Assembly (NCBI RefSeq): GCF_002224285.1
Contig: NZ_CP022436.1
Coordinates: 992,001-1,056,000 of the forward strand
Direction: 5' to 3'
DNA length: 64,000 bases
Source of the DNA: Arthrobacter sp. YN
GTDB lineage: Bacteria; Actinomycetota; Actinomycetes; Actinomycetales; Micrococcaceae
Each line of letters begins with the position of its first letter. The stretch's first letter is position 1. Under the pieces are notes generated by a model that saw nothing but the letters and a program-made list of their open reading frames with translations, was not told the DNA's origin and did no database searches. The position numbers and the translations under genes are program-made. This document shows positions 14,301 through 23,805 of this stretch, piece by piece.

Positions 14301-15938
14301 ATGCCAAAACCAGATGTCCGCGACCTGCCCGCCACCCAAGGCAAGCCGACGCCGGCTGAGCCTTCCAGCAGCGGCACCCGCCCAGCCAAACCCCTACGCC
14401 ACCCGGACTCCGTCAAGGGCACCCTCCTGAAGGTGGTCCTCCTGGGAATTGTTGACGCCTTCGCGGTGTACGTCCTGATGATGCTTTTCCTCAGCCAGTC
14501 GTGGGCGGCGCTGGCAGTATCGGGGCTGGTGGTCCTGGCCATCAACTGGATCTATCTCCGCAAGGGAGGGCTGCCTGCCAAATATCTGGCACCCGGGGTG
14601 CTGTTCCTCTTGGTCTTCCAGGTCCTGGTGGTGGTGTTCAGCGGTTACATCGCCTTCACCAACTACGGCGACGGACACAACAGCACCAAGGAAGATGCCA
14701 TTTCGGCCATCCAACTGACGGCCCAGAAACGTGTCCCGGATTCCCCGGCGTACAAGGCGGCGGTCCTCACCAAGGGCAACGACTACTACCTGTTGTTCAC
14801 TGATCCCGCCGGGAAGGCCCAGATCGGCAGCACCGAACAGCCGCTGGCCGAGGCCCCGGATGCCGGCAAAGACTCCACCGGCAAGGCCAACTCCCTGCCG
14901 GGCTACCAGACGCTGAAATTCCAGGAGATCGTGGCCAACCAGCAGGAGATCCTGAAGATTACGGTCCCGGTTTCGGACGATCCCGCCGATGGAACCTTGC
15001 GCACGGCAGATGGCAGTACCGCGTACCAGTTCAAGCCAGCGCTGGACTACGACGCGGCAACGGACACCTTCACCGACACCGAAACCGGTACGGAATTCCG
15101 GGACAACGGCAAGGGAGCCTTCGCCGATTCCAAGGGCGAGACGCTGGCCACGGGCTGGAAGATCGAGGTCGGCATGGACAACTTCGTCCGGGCTTTCACG
15201 GACCCCAGCCTCCGTGGACCGCTCCTGGGCGTGATCCTCTGGACCTTCACGTTCTCCATAGCGTCCGTGGCGTTGACGTTCGTGATGGGCCTCTTCCTGG
15301 CCACGACCTTCAATCGGGAGGACCTCCGCGGCAAGAAGGTCTACCGGATCCTGATGATCCTGCCGTACGCATTCCCCGCATTCCTCTCCGGGTTGGTGTG
15401 GTCCGGCATCCTCAACCCCGAGTTCGGCTGGCTCAACCAGACCCTCCTGGGCGGTGCGAACATCGGGTGGCTCACAGATCCGGTGCTGGCCAAGATCAGT
15501 GTGCTGGTGGTCAATGTGTGGCTGGGGTTCCCGTACATGTTCCTGGTCTGCACGGGTGCCCTTCAGTCGCTGCCCTCCGAAATTGACGAGGCCGCGCGCA
15601 TGGATGGTGCCTCTGCCTGGCGGGTGTTCCGATCCATCAAGCTGCCGTTGCTGCTGGTGTCCGTAGCGCCCCTGCTGATCTCGTCCTTCGCCTTCAACTT
15701 CAACAACTTCAACGTCATCTACATGCTGACGGGCGGTGGACCGCGATTCGCGGACACGGACCGGGACATCGGATCTACCGACATCCTGATCACGCTGGTC
15801 TACAAAGTGGCGTTCGGTCAAGGAACCGGGCGGGACTATGGCCTGGCCAGCGCACTCGCGATCATCATCTTCATCATCGTGGCCACCATCTCGGCCATCA
15901 GCTTCAAGCAGACCAAAGCACTCGAGGACGTCAACTGA
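14301..15938 (+). CDS. malF: Maltose ABC transporter permease, MalF type
   Basis: A 545-residue membrane protein. As in MalF, a large extracytoplasmic insertion (roughly residues 120-295) separates the first membrane helices from the transport core. The core has the cytoplasmic EAA loop (EIDEAARMDGASAWRVF) that contacts the ATPase. The segment NFNNFNVIYMLTGGGP is typical of MalF proteins of maltose importers. Its stop overlaps the ATG of the next permease (TGATG), so the two are translationally coupled. The function is clear; the sugar range is inferred from the neighbours. Confidence 0.92.
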   Translation: MPKPDVRDLPATQGKPTPAEPSSSGTRPAKPLRHPDSVKGTLLKVVLLGIVDAFAVYVLMMLFLSQSWAALAVSGLVVLAINWIYLRKGGLPAKYLAPGVLFLLVFQVLVVVFSGYIAFTNYGDGHNSTKEDAISAIQLTAQKRVPDSPAYKAAVLTKGNDYYLLFTDPAGKAQIGSTEQPLAEAPDAGKDSTGKANSLPGYQTLKFQEIVANQQEILKITVPVSDDPADGTLRTADGSTAYQFKPALDYDAATDTFTDTETGTEFRDNGKGAFADSKGETLATGWKIEVGMDNFVRAFTDPSLRGPLLGVILWTFTFSIASVALTFVMGLFLATTFNREDLRGKKVYRILMILPYAFPAFLSGLVWSGILNPEFGWLNQTLLGGANIGWLTDPVLAKISVLVVNVWLGFPYMFLVCTGALQSLPSEIDEAARMDGASAWRVFRSIKLPLLLVSVAPLLISSFAFNFNNFNVIYMLTGGGPRFADTDRDIGSTDILITLVYKVAFGQGTGRDYGLASALAIIIFIIVATISAISFKQTKALEDVN

Positions 15939-16870
15939 TGAGCGTACGCACACTCACCGACATCAAAGAAACAGCGGTCGACGGCGGCACCTCGCCGTTG
16001 ACCCCCACACGCCGTCCGTTCGGGGTCTGGTTCAAAGACAAAGGCTGGCGGCATCTGGTGGGCATCGTCACCACCGTCTTCGCCGTGTTCCCGCTCCTCT
16101 ATGTGCTGTCCGCGGCCCTGGATTCCAACGGCACCCTGGTAGGTTCCAACGGGCTGTTCACCAGATTCGATACCGGTAACTTCGTGGCTCTCTTCAGCGA
16201 CCCCACCAGGCCGTTCGGACGGTGGTTCGTGAACACCTTGGTTGTTGGCACCGTCACCTCCGCCGCTACCGTTTTCCTCGGTGCCATGGCCGCCTACGCG
16301 TTCTCCCGCATGCGCTTCAAGGGCCGCCGGATGGGACTGTTGACCCTGCTCCTGCTGCAGATGTTCCCGCAACTGCTGGCCGTCGTCGCGATCTTCCTTC
16401 TCCTGAGCGGCATCTCCCAAGTGATCCCCGCGCTGGGACTGGGCAGCCAACTGGGCCTGATCATGGTGTACCTCGGCGGTGCGCTGGGGGTGAACACCTA
16501 CCTGATGTACGGGTTCTTCAACACGGTCCCGCAGTCCTTGGACGAAGCGGCCAAGATCGACGGCGCCAGCCATGTGCAGATCTTCTTCGGCATCATCCTG
16601 CGCCTGGTGACTCCCATCCTCGCGGTAGTGGGACTGCTGGCGTTTATCGGTATCTCCAGCGAATTCGTGATCGCCAGCGTGGTGCTGACCGATCCGGACA
16701 GCCAGACGCTCGCCGTCGGACTTTACTCCTATGTGGCGCAGCAGCGTTCCGAGAACTGGGGCGTCTTCGCCGCCGGCGCCGTGATCGCCGCGATCCCGGT
16801 CATGGCACTGTTCCTCTTCCTGCAGAAGTACATCGTCAGCGGCCTCACCGCCGGCTCAGTGAAAGGCTGA
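15938..16870 (+). CDS. malG: Maltose ABC transporter permease, MalG type
   Basis: A 310-residue inner-membrane permease with six predicted helices and the EAA loop SLDEAAKIDGASHVQIFFGI. VVLTDPDSQTLAVGLYSY and the C-terminal QKYIVSGLTAGSVKG are typical of MalG. It forms the channel together with the MalF protein encoded just upstream, and the gene is followed after 2 bases by the GH13 gene. Confidence 0.92.
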   Translation: MSVRTLTDIKETAVDGGTSPLTPTRRPFGVWFKDKGWRHLVGIVTTVFAVFPLLYVLSAALDSNGTLVGSNGLFTRFDTGNFVALFSDPTRPFGRWFVNTLVVGTVTSAATVFLGAMAAYAFSRMRFKGRRMGLLTLLLLQMFPQLLAVVAIFLLLSGISQVIPALGLGSQLGLIMVYLGGALGVNTYLMYGFFNTVPQSLDEAAKIDGASHVQIFFGIILRLVTPILAVVGLLAFIGISSEFVIASVVLTDPDSQTLAVGLYSYVAQQRSENWGVFAAGAVIAAIPVMALFLFLQKYIVSGLTAGSVKG

Positions 16871-16872
16871 CC

Positions 16873-18801
16873 ATGCCCATCGCCCTTCCCCACCACGACG
16901 GCTCCGGACTCTACTCACCCGGTTCCGTGTCCCTTGGCGATACCGTCCGGCTGCGCGTCCGCGTCCCGCAGGGGTGGGGTCCGGCGTCGAAGGTGTGGGT
17001 CCGTTCCGTCCAGGACGGCGAGCCCCGCTACGACGCCGCCATCCGGCTGGGCACAGCCGAAGGCTGGGACTGGTGGGAGGCAGCAATGCAGGTGGCCAAC
17101 CCGGTGGCGAAGTACCGCTTCCTGCTGGAGGTCTCCGCACCGCACGACGACGATGCTCCCGTTGGAGCCGCAGGTACGGTGGGGCGGCGGTACTGGAACC
17201 TCAACGCGCAAGGGCTGTTTAGCAGGGATGTTTCAGATGCTGCTGACTTCCGGCTCACCGCGTTCACGCCCGCGCCGGAGTGGCTCCGCAAAAGCACCAT
17301 GTACCAGGTGTTTCCGGACCGCTTCGCGCGGTCCGGGTACGCGGAGGGCCACCCGGTTCCGGAATGGGCCATCGAGTGTTCCTGGGACACTCCGGTGGCG
17401 GGTACAGGGCCGGCGGCCTCAACCCAGTTTTACGGTGGTGACCTCCCGGGGATCACCGGCAAACTGGACTACTTGCAGGTCCTGGGTGTCGATGTGCTGT
17501 ATTTGACTCCGTTCTTCCCTGCCCACTCAAACCACCGCTATGACGCTTCCACCTTTGATTCCGTGGATCCACTCCTGGGCGGGGACCAGGCGTTGGTGGA
17601 TTTGGTGGAAGCGGCCCATTCCCGGGGCATCAGGGTGGTGGGGGACCTCACGGCCAACCATTCCGGCGATACACACGAATGGTTCATCAAGGCGCTCGCC
17701 GACCCCGGCTCAGAGGAAGCCGGCTACTACTACTTCAGCGCGGACCATTCACGCTACGAGGCGTGGTGGGGCGTGCCATCGATGCCCAAATTCAACTGGT
17801 CTTCAGAGGCCCTCCGCCGTCGCTTCGTGACGGATGACGATTCCGTGGTGGCACGTTGGCTCAAGCCACCGTTCAACCTGGACGGTTGGAGGATCGACGT
17901 CGGCAATATGACCGGACGCCTCGGATCGGTTGATCTCAACCACAACGTAGCCCGGCTCATCGCGGACCGGGTTCGTGAGATCAACCCGAACGCGGCCCTG
18001 CTGGCCGAATCCACGTCCGACGCCGCCCCCGATTTCACTGGCGAGCACTGGCAAGGCGCCATGACGTACTCCAACCTCACCCGCCCGCTGTGGTCCTGGC
18101 TCGCCAAGGACGCTCCCACTGTGAACTTCTTTGGCTCGCCGCAGTCAGGACCCAACAGGATCTCCGCAGAGGACTTCCTCGCGACGCATCAGGACCTTGC
18201 CTCGGGATTTAGCTGGGGTGTGCGACAAAACACCATGAACGCCCTCAACACCCACGACACTGCCCGGGCCTCCACCGTCATGATCGAATGCGGCCCGGAA
18301 GTGGGAGCTGTGCTCACCTTTTGCCTGCCCGGAGTTCCGGTAATGTTTGCCGGCGACGAATTCGGCTTCGAAGGATACAACGGCGAGGACTCCCGGACGC
18401 CGATGCCCTGGCGGGCGCTGGAGGCAGGGTCCGTCAACGGCGGCACTGACCTGCGCCCCCACTATGCGCGACTTGCCCGGCTCCGGGGTGAGCAGCCAGC
18501 CCTCACTGAAGGTGGGGTCCGGTGGATCCACGCCGAGGGCGATGCCCTGGTCTTTGTCCGGGAAACCGCGCAGTCCTCCGTGCTGGTGTTCATTGCCAGG
18601 GGAGCTGCCGAGGCGACGCTTGACGGCACTGTTCTCTCCGTACCGCAGCTCGAAGCGTTGCTTGCCGAACCACTTCACCGCACCGGAGCGGTGACGTCCG
18701 CAGCCGCCGGGCCATCCGGCGTCGAGCGCGTCCGCCTGTGCACGAACGGAGTCTCCGCCGGCATCTGGGCTCTCCCGGGCACTACGGTTCCATCCTGGTA
18801 G
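16873..18801 (+). CDS. GH13 glycoside hydrolase (neopullulanase/maltogenic amylase-like)
   Basis: A 642-residue cytoplasmic GH13 enzyme with no signal peptide. An N-terminal beta domain (to ~residue 125) precedes a barrel containing YQVFPDRFARSG, VVGDLTANHSGDTHEWF, nucleophile Asp in LDGWRIDVGNMTG, acid/base Glu in ALLAESTSDA and the third Asp in NTHDTARA. The N-terminal domain and the YQVFPDRF opening fit cyclomaltodextrinase/neopullulanase/alpha-glucosidase subfamilies that cleave imported maltodextrins. It begins 2 bases after malG and is the last gene of the import operon. The exact linkage specificity cannot be assigned. Confidence 0.88.
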   Translation: MPIALPHHDGSGLYSPGSVSLGDTVRLRVRVPQGWGPASKVWVRSVQDGEPRYDAAIRLGTAEGWDWWEAAMQVANPVAKYRFLLEVSAPHDDDAPVGAAGTVGRRYWNLNAQGLFSRDVSDAADFRLTAFTPAPEWLRKSTMYQVFPDRFARSGYAEGHPVPEWAIECSWDTPVAGTGPAASTQFYGGDLPGITGKLDYLQVLGVDVLYLTPFFPAHSNHRYDASTFDSVDPLLGGDQALVDLVEAAHSRGIRVVGDLTANHSGDTHEWFIKALADPGSEEAGYYYFSADHSRYEAWWGVPSMPKFNWSSEALRRRFVTDDDSVVARWLKPPFNLDGWRIDVGNMTGRLGSVDLNHNVARLIADRVREINPNAALLAESTSDAAPDFTGEHWQGAMTYSNLTRPLWSWLAKDAPTVNFFGSPQSGPNRISAEDFLATHQDLASGFSWGVRQNTMNALNTHDTARASTVMIECGPEVGAVLTFCLPGVPVMFAGDEFGFEGYNGEDSRTPMPWRALEAGSVNGGTDLRPHYARLARLRGEQPALTEGGVRWIHAEGDALVFVRETAQSSVLVFIARGAAEATLDGTVLSVPQLEALLAEPLHRTGAVTSAAAGPSGVERVRLCTNGVSAGIWALPGTTVPSW

Positions 18802-18913
18802 CCGACGCTTGCCCCCGCACTGCAGGGTGCGGCGCTGGCTAGACTATGAACACTGAAAACACTGCGAAGACTGCCGGTTTGGCGTGTCCGCGGTGCTCAT
18901 GTGGAGGAATAGC

Positions 18914-20374
18914 TTGTCGGACGAAACGGCCATGGTTGGCACATCAGAGGAAAGCATCAGGAACCGCAGCGGAAACGGAGAAGCCTTGCTGCCACCCGGC
19001 GGGCACCAGGCTTTCCTGCAGGAGTTAAAGGCGGGGCTGGATGCCGGCCAAGTGACGCAGGACCACGAGGCACTTACTGTCTATTCCGTTGATCAGGGTC
19101 CCCTGCTGGAACGGCACCTGCCACTGGCCGTCGTCTGGGCCGAATCCGTGGAAGATGTGCAACACATTGTCCGCACCTGCGCAGCGCATCAGGTGCCGAT
19201 CGTCGCCCGGGGTGCGGGTACCGGCGTTTCCGGCGGAGCTCACGCCACGCAGGGCTGCATCGTGCTGGGCCTTGAACGGATGAACCGCATCCTGGACCTC
19301 AACCCCGACGACGAGACCGCCGTCGTCGAACCCGGTGTCATCAACGCCGACCTCAACGCTGCAGCCGCCGAACACGGCCTCATGTACGCCCCCGACCCTG
19401 CCAGCTACAAAATGTCCACCATCGGCGGCAACGTGGCCACCAATGCCGGGGGACTGCGATGCGCTAAATACGGGGTGACACGGGATTCCGTGCTGGCCCT
19501 GGACGTCGTGATGGCTGATGGCTCGTTGATGCACACAGGACACCAGACCTTTAAGGGAGTTGCTGGCTACGACCTCACAGCGCTGCTGGTGGGCTCCGAA
19601 GGGACACTCGGAATCGTGGTGGGCGTGACTGTCCGCCTGAAGTACCTGCCGCGAGAGGTCCACACCATTGCTGCGTTCTACCAGGACTTCCGCAGTGCGG
19701 CCGCCGGAGTGCTCGCCGTAGGCAAGGCCCGGGTCCAGCCGGCCATCATGGAACTGCTGGATAACGGAACCCTGGTGCAGTTGGATGAAATGCATGGAGG
19801 TGACCTCCAGACCCGTGGCAAGTCGCTGCTCCTGATCCAGACCGATGGTTTCGGCGCAGCTGCGGAAGCGGACGTGGTGCGGCAGGTGCTGGCCGCTGGC
19901 GGCGCAACGGTGACCACCGAGGCCAGCGAGGAAGCGGAGATGCTGGTGGAATTGCGCCGCAACAGCAGGGGCGCTGAAGTGGATGACGAATTCAGGGTTG
20001 GCGAGGACATTGCCGTGCCACGATCGCGGTTGGTGGACTTCGTGGCCGAGGTCGAGGCCATGGCGGCCCGCTTCAGCGTGATGCTTAAGGTTGTGGCGCA
20101 CGCAGGAGACGGCAATCTGCACCCGACGTTCTGGATGGAACGTGTGGACCCTGTTACTGATGCGGCTGCTTTGGAGCGGCTCAACGCGGCGTTGGATGAA
20201 TCCATCCGGATAGGTCTTGAGATGGGTGGCACCATCACCGGCGAGCACGGCGTAGGCCAATACAAGTTGCGCTGGCTGGGCCTGGAACAACCGGAGCCTC
20301 TGCGGGAGTTGCAGCGGCGGATCAAGGAGCTGTTCGATCCCCAGGGAATCCTGAATCCGGGGAAGGCAATCTAG
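18914..20374 (+). CDS. FAD-linked oxidase, GlcD/D-lactate dehydrogenase-like
   Basis: A 486-residue flavoprotein of the VAO/PCMH family. The FAD-binding domain has PIVARGAGTGVSGGA, MSTIGGNVATNAGGLRC and LLVGSEGTLGIV. The C-terminal cap ends in VVAHAGDGNLHPTF and GTITGEHGVGQYK, as in GlcD and D-lactate dehydrogenases. The likely reaction is oxidation of a 2-hydroxyacid (glycolate or D-lactate). I chose TTG 18914 because a perfect GGAGGA (18903-18908) lies 5 bases upstream; an in-frame GTG at 18884 is the alternative. No GlcE/GlcF partner is encoded nearby. Confidence 0.87.
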   Translation: MSDETAMVGTSEESIRNRSGNGEALLPPGGHQAFLQELKAGLDAGQVTQDHEALTVYSVDQGPLLERHLPLAVVWAESVEDVQHIVRTCAAHQVPIVARGAGTGVSGGAHATQGCIVLGLERMNRILDLNPDDETAVVEPGVINADLNAAAAEHGLMYAPDPASYKMSTIGGNVATNAGGLRCAKYGVTRDSVLALDVVMADGSLMHTGHQTFKGVAGYDLTALLVGSEGTLGIVVGVTVRLKYLPREVHTIAAFYQDFRSAAAGVLAVGKARVQPAIMELLDNGTLVQLDEMHGGDLQTRGKSLLLIQTDGFGAAAEADVVRQVLAAGGATVTTEASEEAEMLVELRRNSRGAEVDDEFRVGEDIAVPRSRLVDFVAEVEAMAARFSVMLKVVAHAGDGNLHPTFWMERVDPVTDAAALERLNAALDESIRIGLEMGGTITGEHGVGQYKLRWLGLEQPEPLRELQRRIKELFDPQGILNPGKAI

Positions 20375-20403
20375 GTCTTTCTTCTGGTGGGGCCCGGAGG
20401 GGT

Positions 20404-20450
20404 GTGACGCTCTATCGTGTTCCGCGTGTTTGGGGCGTGACGCTCTCTCG
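20404..20450 (+). repeat. Short direct repeat GTGACGCTCTNTCG
   Basis: Two copies (20404-20417 and 20437-20450) differ at one base and lie 33 bases apart, between the oxidase stop and the transporter promoter. Possibly a small intergenic repeat family; only these copies were noticed in the window. Confidence 0.5.
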
Positions 20451-20484
20451 CTTCCCGGCCTCCCGCAGATTGCCTCAAGGTTTC

Positions 20485-20496
20485 TTGGTATTCCAA
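20485..20496. promoter_or_regulatory. GntR-type operator half of a pair
   Basis: TTGGTATTCCAA is a palindrome broken at one position. It matches the perfect site at 20578-20589 in 11 of 12 bases and lies 126 bases before the transporter start. Confidence 0.55.
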
Positions 20497-20577
20497 ACTT
20501 GTGCTGATTTAAGTTGCTCTTGTGCCATCGCTTTATTTGCTGGCATTTACTTTCGGTCACTCCCCTCATAGGCTTAC

Positions 20578-20589
20578 TTGGTATACCAA
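20578..20589. promoter_or_regulatory. GntR-type operator of the transporter gene
   Basis: TTGGTATACCAA is a perfect 12-bp palindrome 22 bases before the GTG start of the transporter gene, so bound protein would block transcription. A related sequence (TTGTATACCAA, 23753-23763) precedes the GntR gene. Confidence 0.65.
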
Positions 20590-20610
20590 AATTGCTACGA
20601 GGGGAATGAC

Positions 20611-21897
20611 GTGCGCGAGAAGCGGCAGGCTGGTGCTGGACTGGGTCCGAGGCTTACAACGGGGTTGGTGTTGCTTGCGCTCGTCATGGTTTCCATCAAT
20701 CTTCGGCCGGCCATTACTACCGTTGCCGGGGTGATGAACCAGATGCCGGGGGTGTTTGGTCTGGATCCTTCGCTTCTTCCGTTGCTGGGGACTTTGCCTG
20801 TGTTGGCATTTGGGGTTTCGGGTCCGATCGGTCCTTGGCTGGCCCGACGATGGGGGACCGGGCGGGCTGTGGCTGGTGCTTTGGTGGTCCTGGCTGCTGC
20901 GCTGATTGTCCGGGCGACGGTGCCTGCACTTTTGCTGCCAGGCACGTTCCTGGCCGGCATGGCGATCATGACCGCCAGTGTGCTGGTGCCTCAGATCGTC
21001 AAGGCAAACCGCGGCACGGGTTGGTGGACTGGGCTGTGCACCATGGGATTCGGTTTGGGCGCTGCGCTCGGCGCCGGGTTGGTCCAGCCGTTGCAACACC
21101 TCTTGGGCGGCAGCCTGCCCTGGGCCTTGGCCGTGTGGGCGGTGCCGGCACTAGTGGGCGCCATCCTCATTTACCGATCCGGAGGTACCCCCCGGGAAGG
21201 TGCCGGTCGGGCGACAGATGGCGACGCGTCGTCGTCGGCCGGCACCAGCGTGCCCGTCCACGGGAGGCCAGCTACTCCGCTCAGGAAGCAGCGCACTGCG
21301 TGGGCAGTGACCGCGTTCTTCGGCCTGCAAGCGATGCTCTACTTCGCCATCACGTCGTGGCTGGCAGTGTTTTTGGTATCGCGGGGGCTAGCACCAGCAG
21401 AATCGGCCGCCCTCCTGGCGTGGTTCAGCCTGGCGGGACTTCCGGCTAGCCTGCTGGCCCCCGTACTCGCCGTCCGTCCGGGCATCCTGAAAATCCTAGC
21501 ACCGGGGCTTGGCTTGTCGGTGGCGCTCGCGCTCCTGGGTGTGCTCGCGGCCCCGGCCGGGCTGCAGTTCCTGATGGTCGGCATTCTGGGCGTGGTGCAA
21601 AGTGCCGGATTCGGACTCGCCATGGCACTGGTAGTGATCCGTTCGGCCGGACCCCAATCGGCCGGACGACTCTCCGCCATGAGCCAGGGGTTCGGATTCG
21701 CACTGGCTTCCCTCGGCCCGCTGGGGGCAGGGTTGCTGCACACCCTGACCGGTGGCTGGGAAGTGACGTTCTGGGTCCTCGCCGCCGAAGCCGTGGTGCT
21801 CGCAGGCGCAGGCTTCTTGGCGATCCGCGGCCCCTTGGTAAGTGTGGAGCAGGCACCGGTGACAGCTGAGCCAGGCTCCCAACCAACCCTCGTTTGA
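20611..21897 (+). CDS. MFS transporter, CynX/NimT-like
   Basis: A 428-residue membrane protein with about 12 hydrophobic segments. The opening LVMVSINLRPAITTVAGVM and the pattern FGVSGPIGPWLARRWG are characteristic of the CynX/NimT (cyanate/2-nitroimidazole) branch of the major facilitator superfamily. The start is GTG 20611 with GAGGGG 6 bases upstream; the longer frame from 20578 would begin inside the operator. The GntR-type palindromes and the deaminase-like gene with its regulator nearby suggest transport of a nitrogen compound or a heterocycle. That is inference; the substrate is not shown by the sequence. Confidence 0.85.
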   Translation: MREKRQAGAGLGPRLTTGLVLLALVMVSINLRPAITTVAGVMNQMPGVFGLDPSLLPLLGTLPVLAFGVSGPIGPWLARRWGTGRAVAGALVVLAAALIVRATVPALLLPGTFLAGMAIMTASVLVPQIVKANRGTGWWTGLCTMGFGLGAALGAGLVQPLQHLLGGSLPWALAVWAVPALVGAILIYRSGGTPREGAGRATDGDASSSAGTSVPVHGRPATPLRKQRTAWAVTAFFGLQAMLYFAITSWLAVFLVSRGLAPAESAALLAWFSLAGLPASLLAPVLAVRPGILKILAPGLGLSVALALLGVLAAPAGLQFLMVGILGVVQSAGFGLAMALVVIRSAGPQSAGRLSAMSQGFGFALASLGPLGAGLLHTLTGGWEVTFWVLAAEAVVLAGAGFLAIRGPLVSVEQAPVTAEPGSQPTLV

Positions 21898-21946
21898 TCA
21901 TCCGGCGCCCTGTCCGGGCGAAGCTCTGCAGCGTATCCTCGGCGGT

Positions 21947-22435
21947 ATGACGAACTCACCAGCAGGGACCGATCAGCCAAGCACTCCAGCCACCGAAGTC
22001 CTGGAAACCAACGAGTGCTGGGAGCTCCTCAGGGGTGTTTCCGTGGGCCGGCTCGCGGTGGTGGTGGACGATCATCCCGACATTTTCCCCGTGAACTACA
22101 AAGTGGACCACGGAACCATGGTGTTCCGGACGGGTGAAGGCACCAAGCTTCATGCAGCTTTGGGCGACGCTCCGGTGGCGATCGAAGCCGACGGCGTCAA
22201 TGCCGAAACCGGGGTGGCGTGGAGCGTGGTGGTCAAAGGCCAGGCAACTGCCGTGAAGCTCACCGAGGATGTCCTGGATACCATCGGACTCCTGCTGTTC
22301 CCCTGGGAGGCGGGGCAGAAGGACCAGTTCATCCGCATCACCCCCACTACAGTGACGGGCCGCCGCTTCAAAGTCACTCCAGCTGTGACGTGGTGGGGGC
22401 CATTGGATGATGCACCCACGGCACGCGGCGAGTAG
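21947..22435 (+). CDS. Pyridoxamine 5'-phosphate oxidase-fold flavoprotein
   Basis: A 162-residue protein of the PNPOx-like split-barrel family that binds FMN or F420. The start of the fold is GRLAVVVDDHPDIFPVNYKVDHG, followed by VFRTGEGTKLHAAL and the barrel strand GVAWSVVVKGQA. Members include nitroimidazole reductases and uncharacterised reductases. It follows the transporter by 49 bases and converges with the amidohydrolase gene (13 bases between stops). The substrate is unknown. Confidence 0.83.
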   Translation: MTNSPAGTDQPSTPATEVLETNECWELLRGVSVGRLAVVVDDHPDIFPVNYKVDHGTMVFRTGEGTKLHAALGDAPVAIEADGVNAETGVAWSVVVKGQATAVKLTEDVLDTIGLLLFPWEAGQKDQFIRITPTTVTGRRFKVTPAVTWWGPLDDAPTARGE

Positions 22436-22448
22436 GCCAGGGAGGTAG

Positions 22449-23678
22449 CTAGACCAGTTCCAACTGGTCCGCCACGACCTTGCCCTGGTGGATCACGGTC
22501 CGGTCCTTGCCGCGGTCCATGACGGTGGAGGCCACCGTTTCGCCGTCCACCAGCAGTAGTTCCGCCGGGTCGCCGACCTCGACGCCGGGACGGTGGGCAG
22601 TGTCCTTGAGCCGGGTCGCGTTGGGGTCAAGGATGCTGGCGCCGCCGATGGTGGCGATGGCCAGACAGTGTTCGATCAGCTCGTCCTTGCGGAAACCGTG
22701 GGTGAAAGCGAGCTGCCAGGTGCGGTCCAGCATGTCGGTGTTGCCGTAGGGGGACCAGTAGTCGCGCTGGCCGTCCTCGCCCAAGCCCAAGCGGACACCT
22801 GCCTCGGTGAGGAGCGGGATGGGCAGTTGCCCGGCAGCGGAGGGAGCAACCGAAGCCAGGGATACATCCAGTTCCGCGAACGCATCAATCAGCCTGCGGG
22901 TGGTGGCCTCGTTGACGCTGCCCAGCTGGTAGGCGTGGGACATGGTCACCTTGCCCTGCATACCCAGCGCGCGCGTGCGCTCAAGCACCAGATCCGTGCT
23001 GAACACACCCAGCTCGCCCGGTTCGTGGAGGTGGATATCGATGGGAACCTGGTACTTCTCCGCCAAGCCGAAGACGATGTCCAGGTGCTTTGCCGGATCC
23101 CTGTCCAAAGTGCAGGGATCGATGCCACCCATCACGTTGGCCCCGGCCTTCAGCGCCTCTTCCATCAGCTCAACAGTGCCCTCCTCAAGTAACAGTCCGG
23201 CCTGCGGGAAGGCGATGATCTCCACGGAGGCCTGACCGGCAAACTTCTCCTTGGCGGCAGCAACGGCGTCAAAACGCTCCAGCCTGCAGTCCACATCCAC
23301 CTGCGCGTAGGAACGCACACGGGTGGTGCCCCGGGCGATCATCCGTCCCAGAGTGTCGTTCACCCGGTCCTGCAGCGGGACCTCGGCGTTGCGCCAGTTT
23401 TGACGGTCGTTCATCATCATGGTCCACACGCCCGGACCACCCGTGTGTTCACGGAAGGGCAAGCCGATGCGGGTGGAATCGAGGTGGACGTGGACGTCTG
23501 AGAACGACGGCAACAGAATCCGTCTACGGCCTTCAACCACGGTTGTGTCCCCCGGGACAACCAGGGCAGGGTCATGCGGTTCGACGGCGGTGATCTCGCC
23601 GCCTGCTTCGCCGGCGACAAGGGTGACGTCGCTCAGTGCTTGGCCCCAAGGGCGGACGGCGCGGATCAGGGTATTCAA
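22449..23678 (-). CDS. Cytosine deaminase-like metal-dependent amidohydrolase
   Basis: A 409-residue amidohydrolase of the CodA type. The metal ligands and catalytic residues of the family are all visible in order: HVH in SDVHVHLDS, His and Glu in DIHLHEPGE, His in MSHAYQLG and the late Asp in LGEDGQRDYWSPYGN, which parallels the GHDD-containing segment of E. coli cytosine deaminase. It should hydrolyse an exocyclic amine or amide of a heterocycle; cytosine itself is not proven. It is read divergently from the GntR gene with an operator-like palindrome between them. Confidence 0.87.
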   Translation of the reverse strand: MNTLIRAVRPWGQALSDVTLVAGEAGGEITAVEPHDPALVVPGDTTVVEGRRRILLPSFSDVHVHLDSTRIGLPFREHTGGPGVWTMMMNDRQNWRNAEVPLQDRVNDTLGRMIARGTTRVRSYAQVDVDCRLERFDAVAAAKEKFAGQASVEIIAFPQAGLLLEEGTVELMEEALKAGANVMGGIDPCTLDRDPAKHLDIVFGLAEKYQVPIDIHLHEPGELGVFSTDLVLERTRALGMQGKVTMSHAYQLGSVNEATTRRLIDAFAELDVSLASVAPSAAGQLPIPLLTEAGVRLGLGEDGQRDYWSPYGNTDMLDRTWQLAFTHGFRKDELIEHCLAIATIGGASILDPNATRLKDTAHRPGVEVGDPAELLLVDGETVASTVMDRGKDRTVIHQGKVVADQLELV

Positions 23679-23752
23679 TGGGTGCTCCCTTAGTGGCCGC
23701 TCTGTTCAACGTCGACTCGACGAAGACACTAATGGCGGACGCTGTGAAATTC

Positions 23753-23763
23753 TTGTATACCAA
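23753..23763. promoter_or_regulatory. Operator-like sequence between amidohydrolase and gntR
   Basis: TTGTATACCAA shares the GTATAC core and one full arm with the palindrome at 20578-20589. It sits between the divergent amidohydrolase and GntR genes, a natural place for autoregulation. Confidence 0.5.
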
Positions 23764-23805
23764 AGTAGCGTAGGGCAAAGCGTCACTCAAAGGACTGACG
23801 CCGGC

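Noticed and set aside
14394..15953. 519-codon ORF opposite malF
   Set aside because: Antisense shadow of the permease; composition (His/Gln/Asp-rich without structure) is typical of a high-G+C shadow frame.
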